Below, piece after piece: positions 43,410 through 55,746 of a stretch of 64,000 nt of DNA (position 1 is its first letter; the number at the start of each line of letters is the position of its first letter). A model generated the notes under the pieces. That model worked only from the letters and a program-made list of their open reading frames with translations. It did no database searches and was not told where the DNA came from. The DNA comes from Mactra quadrangularis (Eukaryota; Mollusca; Bivalvia; Venerida; Mactridae), in the NCBI GenBank assembly GCA_025267735.1, contig CM046307.1, positions 49,271,395 to 49,335,394 of the forward strand, in the 5' to 3' direction. A program made the position numbers and the translations under genes.

Positions 43410-46060
43410 ATGTAGTTGTGTCATACTGTAGATGTTTTAAGATTAGAGACAAAGTTGAATATATTATTATTGTATAGGCTATTTGAATAGATTAAAACAA
43501 ATGATTAGTGTTTTGTCATACTGACAAAGATCTGTGTAAATGATATTAACTGTAGTCAGGTGACACTAGTACAGAAGATGGTCATCAAGTTACAATTTAA
43601 TTACTGCAGAGTTTTGTAGGTTGATTCGTTACATGGTAAATTAAGTAACTGTAACACAATGGTCTATTTACCTCGTATCCAGTCAGAATGTGTTAAATTT
43701 CACATTATTTCTTACAAAAACTGTGCCATTACAGGAAACCGTGGAGTCAGCGGTCCCTATAAGGTCCCTACTTTGACCCCTAGACTCATATTCCTTTTCA
43801 TCTTGTGCTGTTTAATGGATTTCTATTTCTTATGCTAGGTCACTCGACCCCTTAATGCAGTAGATATGGAAACAATAGAAAATTATGGTATAGTGTGCCA
43901 GTAAGCTATATAAAGTTGTTTTTCTAACTCTAGAGAGGTGAACAATGTTCATTGTTCCTGACATTTGCAATAAGATATTGTGTTAGAATGTAATATTACC
44001 ATGTCTATACAACATTAACCTTGCTATTGGGATATCATTGTTGTACATGACCTAGTTTACTGCTCAAATCAATTTTTGTGCAGAGGATTTAGAGCTTACG
44101 ATCAAAACTCACACTATCAACTGTCATTTTCAAAAGCGGAAGGCTCTGAGGTTTTTGTTTTCATTCATTGTTTGTGGTATAATTTTGTAAACAACTATAA
44201 AAAGTATAACAACAGCTACATATACCCCTTGCCTTTTCTCTTTCTGATATGTCAGTGTTTCTGACTGTGGATGGTCCAGGAAGCGGACTCAAAAGTAAAT
44301 GATTTAAGTTATATCAATATTATCCATTTTTGTTGAAGGAAAAGTAGAAATTATTTGATGATTGTGTTAATACTTTTGATTTCATTCTATTAAATGTGTG
44401 GAAAAAAACATCAGCAAGAAGCTCCAAATTTTTGTTTTCTTTCAATCGGTCAAAAAAGCAATTTTTTGTTTTCCTTAAATCAGCAAAAAAGCAATTTTTT
44501 GTTTTCCTTTTAAGTGGTTAATGTAGATCATGTGACTGTAGACCCTGTATACTGATGAGGCTCCAGGGGTGTGTCATTTCTTGACTCCCTTTTCTCCAGA
44601 ATCTGCGTACTTGATCTTATTAAGAGCCATGGTAAATTTCTTGGGCTATGTGGACCCGTTTATGAAGCAGTATACATGACTGTTTTCTTATATTTTAGAA
44701 CATGTGTTGGTTTTTCAATGAATTGAGAGTCCTTGACCCATCTATTCAGTCTCAATTTTCAATCTAAGCATCATCAAATATCCTGAGATACTGGCTTGAT
44801 AATTTAACTTGAATCAGAATGTGTTCTCTTGGTTTGTACAATGTAATCAATTTTTCATCAGATCAGTCCATCACCTCCAATATCCTTGAACAATGTTAAG
44901 ATTGCATTCACGTTTTGCCTTGAAATGTTTAAAGCTACTGAGTACTCTTTCACAGATTTTAAAATTTTTAGCTTGACTTTTTGGAGAATATTGAGGCTAT
45001 CCTACACAGTTGTGCATCGGCGGTGGCCTCGTCCATGTAACACTTTTATGGCCCTTTTATTAGCCGGATTTTTCAACAAAAAATTTGGCTTATAGCTTGG
45101 CAAAAACTGGGCTGGCGGGCATGCTCTTTTACATTTGTGTTAAAGTTTTTTCTTTACCATATATTTCTGCCATTTATTGTCAGATCTCTATGAAACTTCA
45201 TACAATGATAACATGCAAAGTGATGTACAGAATTAGAAAGTAACCACAACTCTACCTGGCTTTATTATGGATTATTTCCCATTTTGCATTAAGTTTTTAT
45301 TTGTTCGGGACGTCAGTCCTGAACAAATATATGTACCATAATTCAGACCCTCTCCGATTTTGAAAGTGTGCAAAATCCAGAAGTAGTCCCTCAGTATATA
45401 TGTATAGAGCAATTCAAAATGATCGTCTGCTGTGACAGGCGCAATAATTCCTGAAATACATCTGTTAATCGGTCTATACTGAATCGCATGTATAATAGCT
45501 TATGAGTTAAGCGGCTCAGTAGAGATCCTTACGTCGCATTATGTAATAGAATGGTATCAACTATCCAGTCACGACCTGTCGTTTGTGCCAGTTGTCAGTA
45601 GATATGTTACATCATCTTATGTAATAGAATGTTTCTGTAGGAATAGTTTAAAGATCGTAGTAAATGATTTTGAATGATGTCTGAATAGAGGACTTCATTT
45701 ATTTTACATACAGATGCAGTAGAATAAATGTGCATGAATGATAGCTTCTAAGCGGCAGTTATTGAATTGTTTTCAGAATGACCCCTTTGACTCGCGGTGA
45801 TTGTGTGAAAAAAATCAGTAGTGAGTTAGCCTGTCCGGTTTACCTGTTGTATTTATAGGTCGATTGTATAAAGTGTTTTGAAACAGAACAGTGCTGGCCT
45901 ACCTATCAAACTAATATCACTGAACTGTTCTTTGTGAACAAATGTTTTGTTGGAGTCGGAAATTGAATTCCACTTTTCAAACCCGAACAAATTCAGTGCC
46001 TTCAGCGCTTTGATTTAAATACTGCTTTAATGTGGTTTTCACATCTTTTACATCTCTATA
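43410..46060. other. p85 intron, non-coding
   Basis: It contains a repeat E piece (about 44050-44160), and a decayed repeat at about 45050-45350 with TTGTTCGGGACGTCAGTCCTGAACAA (inverted repeat at 45301). A CATTACAG acceptor at about 43735 is followed by a phase-compatible open run but no usable donor. Confidence 0.4.
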
Positions 46061-46076
46061 TCAGTTGGCTCTGAAA

Positions 46077-46236
46077 TTGTCATTATCAGAACACTGCTCC
46101 TAACTACAATGCATTTCCAAAATTTTTCTTATCACAATTTTGAAAGAGTTTTAGAAAAATTGATATTTAACTTGAAATTGTAAAAAAGAAGGTTTAAATG
46201 AGAATTTAACTTGAAATCTGTGAACAATTGGCTTTA
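46077..46236 (+). mobile_element. Partial AGGTACT-family MITE
   Basis: AAATTGTCATTATCA, AACTTGAAATCTGTGAA and GGCTTTAAAAG match the right half of 7175-7517. A short internal duplication is present and the left half is missing. Confidence 0.65.
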
Positions 46237-46489
46237 AAAGAGGACAGATTTCTCTTGTCCTAATCTCTACTGTAACAGATATTGTCCAACATCAAGTTAA
46301 AGCATCATCTAGTGAATCTCACAAATTATAGGAATGAATAGCTTACAGTAATCTGTATAGATATTGTCTGAGACTTGAGTCTACTGTGAGGTTACTTATA
46401 TTGATGTAGGGGTTAATTAACATTGATGTATGTGGAAACTATTGTCTGTCTAGTTATAGGTTACTAAGGTTGCTACCTGATGTTATGTA

Positions 46490-46968
46490 CCGCATATTAC
46501 TATCCAATATGTGGGTCATGGGTTCAATTCCTGGCGGGACGGACATACCTTTCTGGAATTAGGTCACAAAATATTTTCTATCTGGTTATACAGGATTTGA
46601 CACCTACTGTATTTACCAGGGATCTAGAGGGAACCCTAGTCTGTGTTTCTAAGATTCCTCTATAATGTTTGGGATTCCTTCAATATTAGACAAAAAAATT
46701 TGATACCGGTACAGATTTGCAAACAATTCTTTGGAACTCAAATTTGTGCAAGAACATTGCAATTAATTGGGTTCCTGGTGAAATCCCTAGCTAAACATCA
46801 CTGGGATTCCTTCCAAGGTTTGGGATCCTCAAAGTTAACTTCTGGGACACTGATAGTGTCAAACCCTGGTTATAGACAAAGATCCAAGAATGCTAGGGTA
46901 GGCACCCTGGCTGCTGTAAAATGACCATAAATTGTGTTGACACTGTGGTATTCCCAATAAAAAAAGAT
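46490..46968 (+). mobile_element. SINE family A, old copy split by a hAT MITE
   Basis: The left piece has GGGTTCAATTCCTGGC (a mutated B box). The right piece (from 46867) has GGTTATAGACAAAGATCCA and AATTGTGTTGACACTGTGGT. Joined, they follow the 2311-2596 copy. Confidence 0.75.
46591..46866. mobile_element. hAT-like MITE, 276 bp, with 8 bp target duplication
   Basis: TGGTTATA lies on both sides (46583-46590 and 46867-46874), and in the uninterrupted SINE at 2311-2596 it occurs once in ACTGGTTATAGACAA. The ends CAGGATTTGACAC and GTGTCAAACCC are inverted. Confidence 0.88.
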
Positions 46969-47033
46969 CAACAAATAATTTTGTGGTGGCTTGAAGTACG
47001 GTACATTACTTTGTGCTTATTGATAAAACTAAC

Positions 47034-47321
47034 CCAGGTCTGTAGTGCAGTTAGTACATGTAGCGCGCATGGATTTCGAATTTAGTGTCCCGAAGGGGGT
47101 ATGGGTTTGAATCCAACCAGGGGAGGTTGCACCCTTCCATGAAAATTTGACAATAATGTCAATTTTCCTCCATTTATAAGGTGTAAGGAGAAGTTTCTGG
47201 CCTTGTAGAAGGTTAGGTGTGTACTGGTTTAGACAAGGGTCCCGGAAAGCTAGGTTAGGTGCAGTGGACACTGTTAAATAACCTAAAAAATTGTGTTGAC
47301 ACCGCGTTAAACCCAGTATAA
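47034..47321 (+). mobile_element. Full-length SINE family A with 9-11 bp target duplication
   Basis: ATAAAACTAAC flanks both sides (47023-47033 and 47322-47332). The A box is decayed and the B box reads GGTTTGAATCC. The 3' domain ends ACCGCGTTAAACCC. The tail overlaps the duplication, so its exact length is ambiguous. Confidence 0.88.
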
Positions 47322-47661
47322 ATAAAACTAACAGATGAAACAAAAGTTACAATGATATAACAGTATCCTGACATTCTAGAGGTATGACACTCTGACAATA
47401 TGACATATAAACCCTGACAGAATCAATAGTGAGAGAGGTCGATGACTCCGTAGGCGATGCTATGATTCATTCTATAGAATTTATAGCAGAAATTATGCTT
47501 TCTGTTATCTTCCAGAAAAATATCACTTTGAATAGTTTTTTGCACAACATGGCATTTTTGTGTATGGGATAAAAATTCTGTTGGTGTCATTGACTTGCAT
47601 TTCCTGAATTTATTTCTGCGGAAAATATTCTTTCTAGGCTGGAGAAGTCTGTTGACTGATC

Positions 47662-47850
47662 AGGGGCGGATTCAGGATATTTTATAGGGGGGTCCAAACT
47701 TTCAAACCACAACCACATTATACACCTTTTGCAGAAAAATGCAACATAATAATAAAAAGCACTAAAACCATTAAATCAATGTTCAGCATCAAGAAATACA
47801 CTAATGGACCGGTACATTTTCCAAATTCTAGGGGGGGGGGGGTCCGGAAA
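47662..47850 (-). mobile_element. MITE of the GGCGGATC family, truncated copy 3
   Basis: AGGGGCGGATTCAGGATAT followed by ACCACATTATACACCTTTTG matches 1036-1313 in the opposite orientation. It ends in a 12 G run. Confidence 0.75.
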
Positions 47851-47949
47851 CAGTTCTGGTCACTCATTGAAACTAGGACCTCTAAAGCTATTAGATTAGG
47901 AATAATATATCCCGTATGTGTATGTATAGTGTTTTTGACTTGTAACTGT

Positions 47950-48110
47950 GCTGACTGCCTGAGGTATTGTTAAATAGGTTGCCCAGTTGGACATTCAGCT
48001 GTATATTGTTCTTGCTTAACCAAATGTTTACTAGCATTAACAAGTTTCCTGAACCCAAATATAGGTCATCAGTGGCAATAGAACAACCTTTGATGTCAAA
48101 ATTAGTCTGG
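47950..48110 (+). repeat. Dispersed repeat C, copy 3
   Basis: AGGTTGCCCAGTTGGACA, CCAAATGTTTACTAGCATTA and AATATAGGTCATCAGTGGCA are shared with 37470-37580. Confidence 0.7.
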
Positions 48111-48508
48111 ATAACCTGCCCCTTACCACTATTGTTAATGGGTCAGGCAAAGGGCAGTAATGATGGATCCAACCAGGGCATCTTTCGGTTACAAAATTTT
48201 CTTTTATTTTCTGTTTATTTTGCAATGCCTATTTTCTGATTCTTTATTTAGTATAAATGTAACCGAACGACTAAAAATAAGGTACTATCCACTGTAATTC
48301 TTTTACTAAGTTCTAAATGTATACATTGAGAAATGTTCATTTGAATACAGAATTATCCAATACCTTGTACAATACATTGGGCACCATTATCATTTGCTGG
48401 ATGTACCTTTATCTGTCTAAGTATTGACTGGGAACCAGACAATGTCAAGTCCAGTAGCCTGTTCTACCTGAACGTTCCAAAACATTCCATAACGTTAGGG
48501 TCGGAACG

Positions 48509-48615
48509 ACTCAACCCAAAGACAACTCAACCTGAGACAACTCAATCCCCAACTAACAGGTGAGTTGTCACAACTTTGAGTTGAGTATCCATGAGTGGTT
48601 GTCTTGGGGTTGAGT
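48509..48615. repeat. 107 bp fold-back built from ACTCAACC/GGTTGAGT units
   Basis: ACTCAACCCAAAGACAAC is mirrored by GTTGTCTTGGGGTTGAGT. Inner GACAACTCA and TGAGTTGTC copies also pair. Probably a MITE. Confidence 0.7.
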
Positions 48616-48639
48616 TTTCCCGTACCGTACCGGTAACAT

Positions 48640-49640
48640 TAGCTAACAGTTGTTACTGAACATGCTACTGATTGTAGCTGAATTTAGACTATACTAATAT
48701 GGCATCCACCATATTTGAAGGGTTTAAACTGGCAAGATTTTATTATAATTTACAAAGATTATAAGATATAACCAACTGGTATGTGTCACAAAATAATTAA
48801 GTCATCTTGTTGTTGTGTATAATAATGAACTTTACATTTCTGTACAATATAGAGCAGAGCACTGCATTAGTTCATTAACCCTATAGATAAATATCTCATA
48901 CTTAAGTTTACAAGTAAAACAATGTAAATGGTATGACCTCCTAATCTTACATAGTACAGTATTGTTTCTGGTGGGCTGTTTAATGTACACGCATTGTGTA
49001 AATACAATGTATAAGTTGACCTACATTAAGATAGGGCATTCACCCATATGTTACCTAATTTTATATATATAACATGATGTATAAAACATAATGTCTCTCT
49101 GTTGATGTTATTATATAACGTTAAGCATGTTAACATTCTACCAGTACATACTTTAGTGGGCTTAGCACAAGACCGTAGTAATTAAATTATAAAAAAGAGT
49201 TAGTTACAACAGTTTTGAGTAATGTCTGCACTTTGTACTTTTCCTGTAGAAAATGTAATGCTTGGAAAATTACTCGATATGTTTTAATACATTGTACTTC
49301 TGTACATCTATTCTCTGTTATTTGGCTGTAAAAAGAATTGGTAATAAATTACTACCGTAATAGCAATATAGCAAGTACAATATTGGTAGATTGTACTAAA
49401 ACTGCGCTAAAAATTCCAGGGTCGGCCCTTCAACATACTGGAAAGTACATGATGTCAGAATACTAGAACAGTGTGTTGATTCACTGCTGGGATGTAATCA
49501 GGGTATAATCAGTCATGTGAACATGTAAACAAACTAGTTTAATTTCTTGCAGCAGTCAAAACAAGGAAAATATTTAGATCATGCAAATATTAAGTATTGC
49601 ATTTCTATGTTTGAAAATGCCCATAATGGCCTGTGCATTG
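48640..49640. other. p85 intron, non-coding
   Basis: Nothing recognised. Confidence 0.45.
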
Positions 49641-49649
49641 TAATAGACT

Positions 49650-49960
49650 TAATTTGGAACTCCAATTATGGGTTTTTCCATTTGTGCAAAAGAGGTACAA
49701 ACAAAGATTTTTACTCATTATTGCTGAAAAGCAAAAGACATGGATTAAATCCTGATGTCGTTTGTACGCATGTTTTCAATGTAATGGTGAAAACTTAGCT
49801 GTACCGCCGGGACAAACCCTAATATTTGAATCCAGATACAGTCTGTTGTTTACATTGTCTCCTCTGCACAAATTGTTTTTGCAAATGACCTAGTTTACCA
49901 ATCAATTCAAATTTTTTGCGTGGAAGATTTGGATCTTCTGATAAAAATTTCATGGGACCA
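49650..49960 (+). repeat. Dispersed repeat E, longest copy
   Basis: TTATGGGTTTTTCCATTTGT, TTATTGCTGAAAAGC, CATGGATTAAATCCTGATGT and ACCTAGTTTACCAATCAATT occur in the order of the other copies. The 83-codon frame across it is chance. Confidence 0.7.
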
Positions 49961-49964
49961 TACA

Positions 49965-51960
49965 TAGTGACATAGTAATTTTCTATTTATAGTTTTATGT
50001 ACTTGACCTTGTGAGGACAATGATAATAATAACCACTTAAGATGATTGTTACCAATATATCTATAAAAATGATGACTTAGCACATTATAGACAAGTGACC
50101 TGAGGCGTATCCAGACTTACTCTGATTGGTCCTGGTATCTCCTTTTTGGGTATTATTTCGGATTTTTGAAAAAAAATAAAAAAATTCAATTTGTGAAAAT
50201 TTTTCAGGATTGCTTCTTAAGTTCAGCATTTTGGGATTCTGAGAAAAGGTTACCTTTACTTTTATGTTAAAGTTTCACTATTATATAAGACCAGCAAAAA
50301 CAATGGTCTTCATATAGGAACCATTCTCTCATCCGATAAAGCATTTTGGACTTAAAAATCATCAAAAATCATATGGTTTCGCAATAAACTAGAAGGTCTC
50401 TATAGGGGAACTTTACTGTATGAATTTTGCTGAATTCATGATATAGAGGGCTGTCACCCATGCTAGTGCATATCCACTAAGCTGTAGAATGCCCCTGGTC
50501 AGGCCAGGGGACTGGGAGATTTTGGTGGATATTTTAAGTGTTATGTTAATAATGTCACAATGTTTACATACGATGTACTATGTTTGATTACTTGTTGAAA
50601 AATAATCGTCACATTGATAATGGGACGGGGACGTTAAGTTTAACGGACATTGACCTAGTTTTCACCATATTACGATACTGATTACTGTGGAGAGTAAGAT
50701 ATGCCGTCACTAAGGGAGGACTTTATTTTAAATATGCTTACATTGATACTTGTTTGTCCAACCTCTCCATTTTATCTGCCATTTACCCCTTGCGGAAGGT
50801 TCTTGACCGCAAGTAATGTTTGCTCAGATTTTGGTAATGTAATCATGTGTTGTTAGAATCGACATGAACTTATTTAAGCCGCAATATGTATTGGGACTTC
50901 AAAACTGGATTTTTATCTTAGGCAGGAAAATATGGAGCTAGATTTATGATCTTTTGATGATTCAAGATATTTGTGTTGACCAGACCTACTTTTCAAAAAC
51001 GTTGAAGAATTTTTGGACAATGAACTTCGTGTTGATACAAACTCTAACAAAGGAGATTGTAATGTCATTAGATTGTAAATTTGAAATCGGACAAAACTAA
51101 CCTGTCCAAAACTAACCTGCCGCTATTATATCTTTGTCATTTTGTTAAAGTGGTAGGTCACTCAATTAGGGAGTGGCCCTGGGTTTGAGCTCCAGCTAGA
51201 GCTCTGCTTAATTCCTTAAGAAAAATGTTTACCAGCAGTTACTTTACTTTACCCAGGTATAATTTGTTACTAGCCCCAAAAAAGATTTATCCGCTTTAAT
51301 CAATGCAATATCACAGTTTGACATGTGTTTGTTAATTGCAACCTGTTGATTATGTAAACTATCAAGCCGACATGTAACTCTAATAATTATTCTTTAGCTG
51401 ACACTGATTGGCTGAGAAGGCGTACGCTCCGCCTTTTTGTTAAACAAAGTTTAGCTTTACACTTAATTGTCAATTATTGTTAATTGCTTGGCCAAAAATT
51501 TAACAAATCTCGGGACTCATGCCTGGCTTTTTTTGAGTCCAAAAGGCTTAAGTATGCGTCTAAATACCCGGAATTATGCATTTCAGAGAACCTTGGGTAG
51601 GGTTGTATAATCTTCCCCTAGGTGTAAATGTACAGTTAAAGAAAATTGCCGGAACTGTGTTTGAACTCAGTTCTAAAAAGAGTGCATTAACTGCTCCAAA
51701 AAAGTACAAGTAAAATGTAAGAAACATTGACTGACACTTTTTTTTAGAACTTCTAGAACAATACTGTTCCAAGATTTACTGTTTAAGTCCTCCACAATTC
51801 AAGAAATGTTCTTAAAAAATTAAGTTCTTGAATTGGTCTTATAATGTTCTACACTGCAAGAACTGTTCTTGAACTTGTATTTGTTCTTGTGTTACCTTCC
51901 AGTACATGTTTACACCTGGGTGGAGTGAAACACTTGACGGTAAATTTCTAACTTAAGAAA
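49965..51960. other. p85 intron, non-coding
   Basis: About 50280-50418 ends CTATAGGGGAACTTTACTGTA. On the - strand it resembles 57155-57275 (a MITE end with ATCATATGATTTTTGATGAT-like core). No exon is seen. Confidence 0.4.
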
Positions 51961-51969
51961 ATTAGCAAT

Positions 51970-52045
51970 GCCCGTAGTGTATTTCGAACCTGGAACCTCT
52001 TGTTTACTAAGAGGGCATCCTACCACTGGACCACTGCTCATACAA
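51970..52045 (-). pseudogene. tRNA-like sequence
   Basis: On the - strand: AGTGGTCCAGTGGTAGGATG (A box), a clean CTCTT/AAGAG anticodon stem, and CCAGGTTCGAAATACA (B-box-like). The base before the putative anticodon is G instead of T and the T stem is broken, so it is a SINE head or tRNA pseudogene. Confidence 0.5.
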
Positions 52046-52209
52046 ACTGTAGCTAGGATCTACCTTCATTCTACAAGATAAAATAGTCAAGTGTTAAACT
52101 GTTTATAGATGGTTTATTTTGATAAATTATATCTTAAAGTGAATAAATTTTATATTTGACTTACATTTTAATGAATCCATGTAACCAATCTATTTATAGA
52201 TTTAAAAGC

Positions 52210-52512
52210 AGACTGTTAACCTACAAAGGATTGTATAAAATGTTCACTTTACATGTAAGATGAAATGAGGGTCGTTACATCAGTATTATTATCTAAGTAT
52301 GGAACAATTATGGTTATAGACTGTTAACCTGCCAGGGTTGTGTAAAATGTTTCTATTAAACGTAAGGTGAAATGAGGGTTGTTACATCTATACCATTATC
52401 TAAGTATGGAACTATGTCGAGTACAAATTGTTTACCTATCAAGGATCGTTTTAAATGTTCAAGTTACATCTAATTATGAAATGAGGGTTCTTATATCATT
52501 ACTATCTAAATG
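52210..52512 (+). repeat. Three tandem ~107 bp units
   Basis: Units start near 52210, 52318 and 52425. Each has TGTTAACCT, then TGAAATGAGGGT, GTTACAT and ATTATCTAAGTATGGAAC. Divergence grows to the right. Confidence 0.85.
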
Positions 52513-52756
52513 CAATCTTATTAAAACCCGATCTAAAATACTCCGCTCGCCTCCTAGCTAAGTTTTGTTAAAAGGGTCACATTCAGGTGACCTTTTCTCA
52601 ATAAAATATTTATGACCCAATCATGTTAGGTAACTTGATTACATCATTTATGTCACACAATTTTAAGAATCGTCAAGTCACAGCAATCAAATTAGCTTGC
52701 AAACATCAGTCTTAAAATAGAAATTACGAAATCAAGATACTGTTAATTGTGTTTTG

Positions 52757-52873
52757 TCTAGATGAAAGCTACACATTGATTGGTTGACACAAAGATCATC
52801 ACGATGTGACCCTCTGAGGGACCATAAGAGATCCTATATGACAGCGGTCTATAGGATATCTGTTTATGGAGAT
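52757..52873 (+). repeat. Dispersed repeat D, copy 2, interrupted by a hAT MITE
   Basis: GATGAAAGCTACACATTGAT, GGTTGACACAAAGATCATCA and GGTCTATAGGATATCTGTTT match 6718-6832. The repeat is broken at the MITE target site. Confidence 0.7.
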
Positions 52874-53313
52874 TAGGGCTGTCATGATATACCTGTATAC
52901 CAGTATATAGCAATATGTATCAGTGACAATATGTACAGTGGTACGAATTTAACGTACCGGTATTTTTTATTTTTATTGAAAAATTCTACCCTTCGCAAAA
53001 TGAAAGTAGAAAAAAGTAAGTTGTCCATGGTCCATTTGATTAAAGTTTAAGTTTAAAGAATTTAACTGATCAGGGTGTTCAGAATGTTCCCATAACTCTA
53101 AAAATTCCCAGTTTTTCTCCTGTCTGCTACTAGCACTTTCCCTACAAAATCCTGTAACAATCTGAACTGTTAAATAAGATCTTTAAGACAGAAGTATTAT
53201 ACAGCCGTGTCTTTGGTTTGCAAAGCAATACGTTGTAGTATACGTATTGCGATACAGTTCTAGTACATCGCAATATACTGCGATACGCTTCTGGCGTAAT
53301 CGTGACAGCCCTA
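52874..53313. mobile_element. hAT-like MITE, 440 bp, with perfect 8 bp target duplication
   Basis: ATGGAGAT flanks both ends (52866-52873 and 53314-53321). TAGGGCTGTCATGATAT is mirrored by ATCGTGACAGCCCTA. Sub-terminal TATACC and GCAATATACTGCGATAC repeats. No transposase. Confidence 0.93.
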
Positions 53314-53324
53314 ATGGAGATTGA

Positions 53325-54020
53325 TCTAAATGTAGAGCAATTTTTGTTACAATTTTTATGTCCATTTTGTTTTGTTGGGATTCACCTACTGACTTACTTT
53401 TTTTCCTTTATAAAAAGTTGATTGTTCTCAAGGCTGTTTTTTTACATGCTACAAAGAACTAGGTTTTTACTGTTCTGCTTGTTTCTATAGAAAATATAAG
53501 ATTACATGACTATTTATTATCCCTTTGAAGTTTTTTTCAATACATTTTAATGGTGAAGTTTTTTCAACATTGTTTGAAAATGGTTAGTCTGTGTACATAT
53601 GCTTTTGTGACATAAATTAGGTCCTGTTAGAATCATTTATATTATCTGATCTATTGATCTATTGATCTATTATCGGTAAACTCTGAGTTTCTTGTCCTAA
53701 TGAGTAGGTTAACCCTAAATGAGAGTTTCCAGGACTAGTTCTGAAGTCCAGGAGTTTTGAGACCTTAGAATTGTTTTACTAATATGTCAAAGCTGCAGAT
53801 ATTATGAAAATTCTATGAATGCAGAAAATCAGGAATTAAGGACCATTTTTCTAAAACATATACAATGTATATCTGATGGGATAATTTAGGGGGGGTAATC
53901 ACTTAGACCCCTAACGCTCTCAGGGTGTTGCTCTAAGCCCGACAGGGGCTGCTATGGCCTCAGCTTCAATTGCAGTATTTCAATTTGACATACTAGGGCT
54001 TTTGCAAAATCAAGGTGAGA
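53325..54020. other. p85 intron, non-coding
   Basis: An ATCTATTG micro-repeat is near 53645-53672. No exon is seen. Confidence 0.45.
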
Positions 54021-54021
54021 C

Positions 54022-54245
54022 TGAACTTGGTCATATCACGGTGGTCAGTCAACCTACTTACCATTCCTGGAAAGGCTTAATCTCTGGAATTAGCTGTTAA
54101 CAAGGGTTACTGGATGCACACTTACATCAGTGACTGAAAACATTTACTGCCTAACATAATTTAGAATTAGTGGTAGGAGGGAGAATAGCTGTAGATATTA
54201 TTTCATGACCGAATTCAATGTAAGTATGCCCCACCCAGGAATGAA
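54022..54245 (-). mobile_element. SINE family B, truncated at both ends
   Basis: CATATCACGGTGGTCAGTCA to AGTATGCCCCACCCAGGAAT matches the body of 38353-38666. The tRNA A box and the tail are missing. Confidence 0.75.
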
Positions 54246-54249
54246 TTGC

Positions 54250-54980
54250 TATTGAAGAGGGCATAAAAAACTATGCCAGTTGTTACAATATTTGTCTGGT
54301 TGATGTTAAAGAAATACCTCTGACATATTGTATGTAAAATATAAATATTTGTCTATGTATTTGACCTAGAATAGGGAGGATATATAGGTTACTTATAAAT
54401 ATTTATATTGAAATTAACACAAAAGCTTACAGATCTTGCGTCTGATGCTTACCAAAGCTTACCTCTGCAGACGGCTTGTTTATTTCTTCCAGAATTGTTA
54501 ATATTAGTTTATACTGCCACACCCAAAATTGCAAACAGAGAAAACTAGACTGAAGTGTGTGGTAACATTCTTTGTATGAAATGTGAAAAGTGGCATTTGA
54601 TTCTATTCCATGTTGAAAGGGGTTGTTGCAAAACTAGTGTACATCTTGTACCTTTTACTCGTAGTTAAGACTAGTTTTTGGCCGACCCTTCGACTTTTTT
54701 TATATTTATTTGTATTATATATATTAATGGTTGATACACTACAGTTGTTTAAATTACTTGATTTCATTAGAATGAGATTTTGTGATTCAATGAAAAAACA
54801 CCTGTTGTAGCCACAGGTGGTTAGGCGAGTGTAAATTTGGATTCCTGGAGTTTTACATTAAAAGGTTGGTCATAAAACCATGATAAGCCTTGGTGACATT
54901 GTAACTTGTATTCAATAATGCTTATGTTAGAAGCCAACTTAAAATGTATAATTTACAAATTTGAAATGTGGTATTCAAGT
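54250..54980. other. p85 intron, non-coding
   Basis: A decayed GCAAAACTAGTGTAC fold-back (54618-54688) is the only recognised item. Confidence 0.45.
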
Positions 54981-54984
54981 ATTC

Positions 54985-55110
54985 GGGTTTTTCCCAGCGG
55001 TACAAACAAACTTTCACCCTCACAACGAAAAATTATGTGTACAGAGAACAATAGGATTTAATCTGTAATTCATGCTTTTCAGCAATAATGTGTAACAAAC
55101 TTTGTTAGTA
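54985..55110 (-). repeat. Dispersed repeat E, inverted copy
   Basis: On the - strand it has ATTATTGCTGAAAAGCATGA, AGATTAAATCC and GTACCGCTGGG, as in 49650-49960. Confidence 0.7.
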
Positions 55111-55559
55111 TCGCCTGCGCAAGAACAGAAAAAAACACAAATTTAAGTTTCTAGTCTATTGAATGATATTTGAAGTTTTTCAGTAAGCTTCTATGTATTG
55201 TATGTTAAGCCATTAAAACTCAGAAAAAAGAGGTCAGTATGCCTTCTGTTACAAAGAAAGTACTTTTGCAGAATAAATGCACTTTAAGAAAAAAACCTAA
55301 TGGAGACCAATAACATATAAAAGTGCTTAGACCTAATAAAGTAACAAAAAAGTACTTTACGGAGAAAAGAGTAAAGCCGTCAGTGCTTTGTTCTCAAGTA
55401 TCATATATTTTTACAGTGCCGTGCCAAATTATCTTTACACTTGGAAAAAAGTTTGCTAGTAAAAAAAGTTAAGTAATACAATTAAATTGTATACAGATGT
55501 ATTAATGCATTAGGGTAGAAATAAAAGGTTGTATCATTTGAAGGGGAAGTAACAGCACT

Positions 55560-55720
55560 TTATAGAATTGTAATTGTTATTTATGATGTACTTGTTTGAA
55601 ATCTTTATAATTATGTACTATGTGCACATATATCGAATAAAATTCCTGTTCTCTTCTGTTCATCTACATATATCGAATAAAATTCCTGTTCTCTTCTGTT
55701 CATCTAAAGATATGTTTTAA
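55560..55720 (+). mobile_element. LINE 3' terminus with an exact 40 bp duplication
   Basis: ATTATGTACTATGTGCAC, then GAATAAAATTCCTGTTCTC, resembles the 3' end of the LINE at 9172-12672. ACATATATCGAATAAAATTC and its next 20 bp occur twice without change (55626-55665 and 55666-55705). Confidence 0.7.
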
Positions 55721-55746
55721 TTTCTTAAATTTTGGTTACAATTTAA

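Noticed and set aside
43736..43763. Possible second p85 exon after the CATTACAG acceptor
   Set aside because: The phase fits and the frame stays open, but the only donor (AAG|GTCCCT) is poor and the residues do not resemble p85.
47029..47343. 104-codon - strand frame
   Set aside because: It is the antisense of SINE family A (47034-47321).
49547..49798. 83-codon frame
   Set aside because: It lies across dispersed repeat E, whose other copies are closed in that frame.
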